Assembly (NCBI GenBank): GCA_036936625.1
Contig: JAUPFT010000006.1
Span: 10,899,501 to 10,963,500, forward strand
Reading direction: 5' to 3'
Length of the DNA: 64,000 bases
Source: Parnassius smintheus behrii
Taxonomy: Eukaryota; Arthropoda; Insecta; Lepidoptera; Papilionidae
The notes under the pieces are model-generated. The model saw only the letters and a program-made list of their open reading frames with translations, was not told the origin of the DNA and ran no database searches. Made by a program: the position numbers and the translations under genes. This document shows, piece by piece, positions 57,135 through 64,000 of this stretch (the stretch's first letter is position 1; each line of letters starts with the position of its first letter).

Positions 57135-58397
57135 GGCTGCACTAAAAGTATTGGGAATGGAATATTTTCACCGTTCCTGTCATATTAAAAACTTTTTAAT
57201 TGAAAACTCCTTGGTTTTAAAAATCGAATACCATTTATTTATTAAAAAAAAGATTTTCGGTCTTGTCACAAGGTTTTATCAAACTTGTTTAGTCGTTGAG
57301 AAAATGGAATTGACACGAGAAAATTCGTGAGCGATGATTTATTATGACTTTCGAAGTGGTTTAACACAAAAACAGTATGTTGAGCGGATGATTTCTGCAT
57401 TTGGTGATGAAGCCCCATCCAAAACCACAATTTACCGCTGTTTTGCTGAATTCAACGTGGACGTGTCAAGGTCGTCCAAAAACTGCAGTCACCCAAGAAA
57501 ACGTTGATGCTGTGCGTAAGCTGATTGAGGAAGGTCGACATGTGACATACCGCCAAATTCAGGCAACTTTAGACATTGGCATGAGTCAAATACAAATAAT
57601 CTTGCATGAACAATTAGGTGTAAAAAAGTTGTTTTCCCGATGGATACCGCATTCGCTTTGTGAAGAGCAAAAAGCGGCTCGCGTTACTTGGTGCGTCAGA
57701 ACTCTCGAAAGATTCCACGCAGGATCCTCAAATGCTGTGTACAACATCGTATCAGGTGAAGAATCTTGGATATACGCGTACGAACTCGAAACAAAAAACC
57801 AGTCACGAGTTTGAGTGTTCGAAAATGAGTTAAAGCCAGCAAAAATTGTTCGTTCACGGAGTGTTGCAAAAAAAATGGTGGCCTCGTTTGTCTCCAAAAC
57901 CGGCCATGTTACGACTATTCCTCTTGAGGGACAAAGAACGGTTAATGCAGAATGGTATGCTAGCATTTGTTTGCCACAGGTAGTTTCTGAACTCCGTAAA
58001 GAGAACTGCAACCGCCGCATCATCCTCCATCACGACAATGCGAGTTCTCACACCGCACACAAAACAAAAGAGTTTTTAGAGCAAGAAAACATAGAATTAT
58101 TAAACCATCCGCCGTACAGCCCCGACCTAAGCCCTAATGATTTCTATACTTTCCCTAAAATAAAGAATAAATTGCGCGGACAGAGATTTTCATCACCTGA
58201 AGAAGCCGTGGACGCTACAAAACGGCCATTTTGGAGACCCCAACTTCCAAATGGAATGGTTGCTTCAATGACTGATTCCATCGTATGGAAACATGTGTCA
58301 AATTTCGCGGAAAATACATCGAAAAGCAAAATATACATTTTTAAACAGTAATGTTGTGTCACTTCCTTGATTCCCGAAATTTTCAGTGCCGCCCTCG
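57135..58397 (+). mobile_element. mariner-type DNA transposon, 1263 bp, with terminal repeats and TA target
   Basis: The ends GGCTGCACTAAAAGTATTGG and, in reverse complement, CGAGGGCGGCACTGAAAATT form degenerate inverted repeats of about 28 bp. TA lies immediately outside at 57133-57134 and 58398-58399. Length and structure fit mariner (about 1.3 kb, one transposase gene). Confidence 0.92.
57304..58351 (+). pseudogene. mariner transposase, inactivated
   Basis: The ATG at 57304 begins a DNA-binding domain (YYDFRSGLTQKQ, then SKTTIYRCFAEF). TGA at 57328-57330, a frameshift near 57455 and TGA at 57812-57814 (probably from a Trp codon) break the gene. In the catalytic domain the first acidic residue is Glu (SGEESW, codon 57758-57760) where mariner has Asp. 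The second and third aspartates, in HHDNASSHTA and SPNDFY, are present with 34 residues between them, the DD34D spacing of mariner. The frame ends at 58351, just before the right terminal repeat. Confidence 0.92.
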
Positions 58398-58399
58398 TA

Positions 58400-58800
58400 T
58401 GAGCATTCGTAGCGTATATAGTAAATAGTACCCGGTTGACCGAGCTTTGCTCGGTATTTTTCGCTCGGTTTTTTTTAAATTCGTGTGTTTTGGAAATTAC
58501 ATTTAGATACAAATTACATACTGATGAAATACGAATAATATTTTTTGATCTTAGCAACATAATAGAAAAAACTGAACTGATTATTTGAATAAAAAATCAT
58601 GAGTGAAATTTGTTTAATTTAAATTTTCGTGTTTTTTTTTAAAAACTAAAAAAGGGCTCGAAAAAATAGATTTTCTCAAAAAAGAAAGGAACATGAAAAA
58701 AAAAGTTAAAAAAAGTCGGTCGGTCGGTCTGGGATCGAACCGGGGTTTTACGATTCTGTGACCGACCATTATACCAATTAAGCTAATTATAACCACTAAT
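58400..58800 (-). repeat. tRNA-headed dispersed repeat with terminal hairpin
   Basis: In reverse complement the right end reads TTAGCTTAATTGGTATAATG (A-box-like) and CCCCGGTTCGATCCC (perfect B box), followed by GACCGACCGAC. An AT-rich body follows and the left end has the hairpin CCGAGCAAAGCTCGG (about 58440-58454). It is not a functional tRNA gene because the acceptor stem does not close. It could be a SINE, or a non-autonomous Helitron-like element given the terminal hairpin. Confidence 0.55.
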
Positions 58801-59433
58801 AATCCGTCAAAATTTACAAGTTGACTGCGGGTATAAGTATTATTTGATCCTATTTACGATAAAATTAAGCAAAATAAGCGAAAAACAATGTTAATTTTTG
58901 CTTAATGTGTGTTGTTACCATAAACATTTATTAAGTTAAATAAACATTTATTAAGTTAACTAACTTAGAAGTACAATGACAAATTAATAGTTATTATTAT
59001 CAAAGAGCACATTATGTATTCACTGCGTTTTAATATACTTTAATTATAAAGGTATAATAATATACTTTTTCTATACTCGACAACGGTAGCAAACATTTCA
59101 GCCGCATTTATGACGTCATGATCTGATATACCCGTGGTAAAGATATTGATCTAATGTTATTGCATATTTTATTTTACTGGGTACCGAATAGCGATGACTC
59201 ACTTCATAGAGCCTATTGTCATATGTGTAATATTACACAAGTACTATTATGGTGACATACTTAGAAATCACGCTTTGACGTATTTATTACACATGTGGTA
59301 TAACTAACATTTTCGCTGTGTATTTAGGCGGCTTCTCTGGCTCTGAAAAACGTGAGTTACTCTAAAGTCGCTGTTGTGAATAACTTAACCCATATAAGTA
59401 GTGTTCCATGCAAATTTTAGCAAAACAGAACGG
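58801..59433. other. AT-rich non-coding stretch
   Basis: No gene. A short duplicated phrase (AAACATTTATTAAGTTAA) is repeated in tandem near 58923-58960. Confidence 0.5.
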
Positions 59434-59530
59434 ACTCTTAAAGGAAATCTCTGTGTCTGTATGACACAGAGATTTCCTTTAAGAGTATCACCCCCGACTA
59501 TCCCATTTATCCCACGTCGGGATAAATGGG
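59434..59530. repeat. Two adjacent hairpins, the first with perfect 24-bp arms
   Basis: 59434-59457 pairs perfectly with 59463-59486 across a 5-nt loop. Sixteen bases further, CCCATTTATCCC (59502-59513) pairs with GGGATAAATGGG (59519-59530). No known element was recognised around them. Confidence 0.85.
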
Positions 59531-59639
59531 CAGAATATTTAATATACGTTTTATTGAACACTTTTCTAAATTAATATTACAAAATTGACGAACCTCAACC
59601 TCAATTGCTATGAACAATCTATATTTATACAAGTATAGG

Positions 59640-60114
59640 GTGACAATTCACAATGCTGTGTTGGTCCCTACTTTAACGTATGGTAGTGAAAGTTGGGTGT
59701 GGCAGAAGAAGCACGAGAGTAGAATAAATGCGGTCGTTGAGGAGTATGTTAGGGCTGAATCTGAATGACAGGGTAAGAAATTGTGTAATAAGAGAAGAGT
59801 GTGGTTTGCAAGATGATGTTGTGACCAGGATTAAGAAAGGAATGCTTCGGTGGTTTAGTCGTGTGGAAAGAATGAACGAGGAAAGAGTGACAAAGAAAAT
59901 TTATGTTGCAGAAGTGAATGGCAGAGTCGGAAAGGGACGTCCTAGGCGAAAATTTATCGACCAAATTGGCGATTTATTGGAAACGGGCCAAATTAGGAGT
60001 ACCCTTAAGCGACGAGCATGTATGCGTAGGTGTATGGATGTGAAGGAGGCGAGAGAGGTGTGTCAGGATCGTGCCAAATGGAAGTCTGTAGTCTCTGCCT
60101 ACCCCTCTGGGTGA
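59640..60114 (+). pseudogene. RTE-like LINE C-terminal fragment
   Basis: The first part (PTLTYGSESWVWQKK) is in one frame. After a small deletion near 59735 the frame reads RSLRSMLGL, CGLQDDVVTRIKKGMLRWFS and VERMNEERVTKKIY, then GRPRRKFIDQIGDLL and CQDRAKWKSVVSAYPSG with a stop at 60112-60114. The lost upstream sequence makes it a 5'-truncated copy. Other copies lie at 28130-28400 and 43240-43375. The ORF starting at 62847 may be the front of the same family. Confidence 0.85.
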
Positions 60115-60116
60115 CA

Positions 60117-62740
60117 GGCGTGAGTGTTTATGTATGTTATGTATGTATGTATAGGGTGACAAACAAGTACACAGTCTGCCAAATAGTAAGTGGATATACT
60201 CGTATAAGAATAAAAAAAATTGTCACCTTTGCGGACTAAGATAGAATACATTGTTTCCAGTAATAAAAGATAGCCGGTTTTCTACACGCACCATATGAAA
60301 CACAGCAGCGTCGATCCGCTATTTTACGCTGGTATTCTGTGAAAGCATGGTCCTTCCCCGGTAGAGCCGACCCATTCGTACTACTATGATAATATAGCTG
60401 CAGCGTTGCCCTACCTCGTATAAAGCGCCAAAGAAACGTCTTACCCCGGTCAAGCCGAACTATTCATGCTGCAGCCATTATATAGCTAAAGTGCGGCTCT
60501 GTCACCAAAATCAAACAGTCTAACACCATAACGATTAGCGCGGTGATGACATGATCGCCCAATGCGTGCTACGCACAGTGACACACATTGGGCGATTGTG
60601 GGTTTAGTTACCTCTAGGTAGCGCTTTTTTTGGTACCCGCTGGTTAATACTTTATAACAACGCATAAGCAATCGTGTTGTGTTGATTTTTGCATGTACAA
60701 GCAAACAGCGGAACATCTGCCATAAAACCAATGAAGAACAAGAAACAAGCTTAAGCTTTCTTAATCTAGTGGGAAGCAGATATCAGAAAGAAAAAAAAGG
60801 TTATGATTTTTAGTCTAAACTTAACGACTAATGAATTCGGACTCCACATTAATTTTATTTAGTTAGTTTTAATTTGACTTACTTTCAACATAATAATATA
60901 ATATACTTGCAATATGATTATCTTATCCACGTGTACCAGAAATAAATAATACGCAATATATCGTAATCCGAATAATAAAACTTAACGTTATATTATTGCT
61001 CAAAGATTGGGATAGTAATAATTTTTTTTGATTTAAATTCATAATTTAAACTTAATAAAACTTTAGGTTTATTATTAAGGTAGTGACGATACGACGAACG
61101 AACCTGTTTTGCGGATTATAACTATCAAGAAATATTTTTATTGGAGTTAAAAATTGTGTTACTTACTCAAAAATAGGACAAACTAAAAGTATTTGTGGTC
61201 AAACATATTACACATTCACAACAGGTCCGCTGGTGCAGTAGCGACAGGGCGAAATTGAAACAGGAGATGAACAGCAGTATGTTCCTGACAATAACAAAAA
61301 AATTACATAAAACTTCGGTTGCCAACGCCTCCCAAGCGTGTTAGCTAAGGCGAAATCCCTCCAATGCAGTAATCTGTGCTACAGTAGGCTGTAATGAATG
61401 ATTTTTTAATGGAAGAGGAGGAAAACGAGCATACGCCTCACCTGATGGTAAGTAATCACCCTTGGCCATGAATATCTGCAAGATCAGGGAAATCGCAAAT
61501 GCATTGTCGGCCTTTCAGAGTGAGCGGGTGATATTAGCTGATAATAACTGGTGTACATGATTAAATATAAAAATTAAATTACAATTTCTAGATATATATT
61601 TACACTTAAACATTATATATATTTTTAAGTTTAAAAATATTTTTGTAGCTAAAATAAAGCTCAGCTTACTCAGTAATACTTTTTATTCCACACTATAATA
61701 GGAGTTTCTCATAAAAATGCAAAAGGAACCATAAAGTTTTAAGGCATCTTTGAATATTATTATCTTGTGCTAGGTTTTACATTTCTTTGGAAAACCTATT
61801 TGTAGCAGTTGCCGTATATTTTTAGCCGACTTTATAAAAAATAGGATAATACACGAATACACCAAATACAATTTTAGGTGGTACTCCTTTAAAGAAGGTG
61901 AAGTATACAAGTGTACAGCACCACTACCCCCAATACCACTGAACTAAGTAAGATCACTTAGCGGTCAGCCACCGCAGAGTCTACTTCACCTAAGGAAGCC
62001 TCGTGTAGAGGCGAAACGCGTATTGTAATATCGACGGTGGTGTGTCTTTCCTAGTGTATTGGTGTTGGGAGTAGTGGTGCTGGGATTAGTGGTGACGGGG
62101 ATAGTGCACGCAATTGAGGGAGAGCGGGAGATGCTATCAAACTGGGTAACACACATCATTTCATTACATTACGCGAATATAAATAAATTATTTTTTAACA
62201 TTTTAATGCAATATTAATCTTTATCGAGGATAGATGTCCATAGGCCATTTCAAGTGGACTGTGTGTTCGTTTTTCACTCTTATACTATAAAAAAAGAAAA
62301 AGCCAGAAAGGCCTCATGTTGTCCCCTAGATGACGTAACACCATCTTGTATATTCCAAATAAATACTCATATCAACGGTATATTTCTAGAAAAGCCATTT
62401 CCCAACCGGTCAAGTGCAGCGATTGAGGTGAATTCTTTCTACAATAGAATAAAGTTATTACTAGCAGTGACCAAAACAGCAAGTGCCAAAACAGGTTGAT
62501 AAAGAAAAAAAAAGATTATAAACAACAAGAACGGTGTCTTGGATTAACCCTGTTTTATTTTTTAAATCAAAACAATTTAGTGCACAACTAAGTATATTAA
62601 TATGTACTGAATTTACTTTCTAAGTTTATGAGCCTTTTTAAATCTTTTACGAGTATTAAAAATTGAACTACAAAGGTAGGTTTTAATTTAAATTAAAACA
62701 GTAAAAGTAACGTAATAAGAGTAACATTCTTAACAACTCC
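60117..62740. other. Non-coding stretch with dispersed tails
   Basis: 60150-60215 is a reverse-complement SINE/LINE tail (GGTGACAAACAAGTACACAG). 60554-60564 pairs with 60586-60596 (ATCGCCCAATG / CATTGGGCGAT). 61410-61530 is a Jockey 3' tail on the minus strand (ACGAGCATACGCCTCACCTG). 61985-62015 (CGTGTAGAGGCGAAACGCGT) looks like repeat sequence but was not assigned. 62225-62290 is another tail. No gene was found. Confidence 0.5.
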
Positions 62741-62846
62741 TTATCCGAAGGTTTTTGTGGCTATTTGTTAAATCAACGCTGGATCTGCCGGAGCATTACT
62801 GAAGCAATTTGAGGAAGCCGTGTTTTGAAAACCGAATTTATTTAAC

Positions 62847-64000
62847 GTGAATCTCCATAAACAGGATGTCATTGTAGAAGCGTGCTCGTCGCGATCCCTG
62901 TCAGCCCTTTTCAGGGCTGCAATTCTACACAGCTGCGCACGCATGAGAACGAGGGTTAGGGCGTCCCCCCAAGGCGACGCACACCAGCTCGTCCTCGTTG
63001 GTGTGGAATGCAGCGCACAAAGCGGCGATGGGGACCGCCACCCGTCACGCACAGCCCGACACGGCGGAAGGTGGAGGACGGAGTGCAGAGTTGGCACGTG
63101 GAATGTTAGAGGAGGCATGAGAGATAAGACGAATGAGTTGATCGAAATAATGAAAGAAAGAGAATTAGATGTCGTGTGGAGGTCGGAGACCAAACGGAAA
63201 GGCAGTGGTATTGAAGAGCTCCCTGGCGGGACGTTAGCTATATGGTCCGGAGTCCCGGAAAGCGAGAACGCCTGCCAAGGAGTGGGAGTGCTGTTGTCGT
63301 CCCGGTTGGTCGATCTTATGACTGAATACAAGGTTGTGAACTCAAGACTTCTCTGGGTTCGCTTCAAAATGGGACTGACGAAGTTATTCCTTTTGGCTGT
63401 TTATGCGCCGGTAGCTTCGTCGTCCAGGGCTGAGCTGGAGGAGTTTTGGGAGAATGTAAGAGAAGTTCTAGATTTGGTTAAGGGAAACGAAAGAACTGTT
63501 GTATGTGGTGATTTGAATGGATGGGTAGGTATCGCTCGACCAGGATACGAGTCGGTGCTTGGAAAGTTTGGCGATAAAAGGGTTAATGATGCTGGCAAGC
63601 TTATACTGGCTGTATGCAAGGAAAAGGGTCTTCTTGTGACAAACACTATGTTTAATCACGGGAAGATCCATATGTACACTAGAGAAAGAAAGAATGAGAG
63701 AAGTATGATTGATTTGTTCCTGGTGGATGACCGACTGCGAAAACAGGTGATGGATACACGAGTGTTCAGGGGTGCTGACCTGGGAACGGATCATTATCTA
63801 GTAATTACTAGATTTAGGGGTTTGATCGCGGGTTGGCGCCACCGGACGGCGGTAACAGAACCACAGTCGGTCTGTCTCGCATCCGAAGCTGGAAGCTTCA
63901 GGAAGCGGATACTAGGGACAAATATCACATGAGGGTGGCCGAAAAGCTTGACACCATCGATGGCAGGAAAGAATGTGTGGAGAGAACATGGCAGAACCTT
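62847..64000 (+). CDS. RTE-like LINE, endonuclease part (continues past the right edge)
   Basis: The 361-residue frame holds a complete apurinic-type endonuclease domain from about residue 81. Catalytic-site motifs are present: WNVRGG (Asn 86), SETK (Glu 114), GDLNGWVG (Asp 222, Asn 224), IDLFLVDD and GTDHYLV (Asp 315, His 316). Residues 1-80 look like leader sequence, so the true start may be internal. The frame closes at 63932, but another frame continues with YHMRVAEKLDTIDG.. to position 64000, indicating a frameshift near 63850-63880. The reverse transcriptase would lie to the right of the window. The surviving endonuclease makes this one of the better preserved LINEs here. Confidence 0.88.

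Noticed and set aside
58735..58800. tRNA gene on the minus strand
   Set aside because: B box is good but the acceptor stem does not pair and the sequence runs into a repeat body.
62768..63367. Minus-strand 199-codon frame
   Set aside because: Opposite strand of the RTE-like endonuclease frame, which carries all catalytic motifs.

Overview
The window looks like gene-poor, transposon-dense nuclear DNA of a lepidopteran (moth or butterfly). The evidence is the element set: Jockey-type LINEs, R4/Dong-like, RTE-like and Penelope-like elements, mariner, and tRNA-derived SINEs with 3' tails I associate with Lepidoptera. The background is AT-rich and I see no bacterial operon structure. No host protein-coding gene, tRNA gene or rRNA gene could be supported in 64 kb. 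Every convincing coding stretch belongs to a mobile element, and nearly all are broken. Such a landscape fits heterochromatin or a W chromosome, but that placement is inference.

Layout. 1-2.2 kb: internally deleted Ty3/Gypsy element on the minus strand, running off the left edge. 3.7-10.2 kb: copy A of a long non-coding repeat unit, holding a 16 x 46-bp minisatellite that repeats a Pol III B box, followed by a (TA)n run. 12.1-16.8 kb: a CR1/Jockey-like LINE, a 1.1-kb inverted-repeat element and a 0.88-kb palindrome. 17.1-25.7 kb: copy B of the long unit, bounded by two Penelope fragments and split by a LINE that is itself split by an R4/Dong-like LINE bordered by TAA repeats. 25.9-35.3 kb: copy C, with its own piggyBac-like, RTE, LINE and SINE insertions, followed by a SINE with a perfect 11-bp target duplication. 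37.8-39.9 kb: Jockey-type LINE relic interrupted by an LTR pair with long tRNA-complementary segments. 40.0-41.7 kb: Penelope copy 2 and a LINE RT scrap. 45.3-46.3 kb: C-terminus of a LINE with an endonuclease-like domain. 47.2-49.9 kb: second copy of the same deleted Gypsy family, complete with both LTRs and a 4-bp target duplication. 50.9-53.7 kb: nearly whole Jockey LINE. 57.1-58.4 kb: dead mariner. 59.6-60.1 kb: RTE 3' end. 62.8-64.0 kb: RTE-like endonuclease ORF running off the right edge.

The elements do not form a pathway. What they give is a record of nested insertion. Three copies of one large unit in the same orientation act as reference sites for each other, so insertions present in only one copy can be placed after the duplication. 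The best candidates for something undescribed are the long unit itself, the B-box minisatellite inside it, and the LTR pair at 38.5-39.2 kb with tRNA complementarity well beyond 18 nt. Family names are given from sequence motifs and memory; no database search was run.
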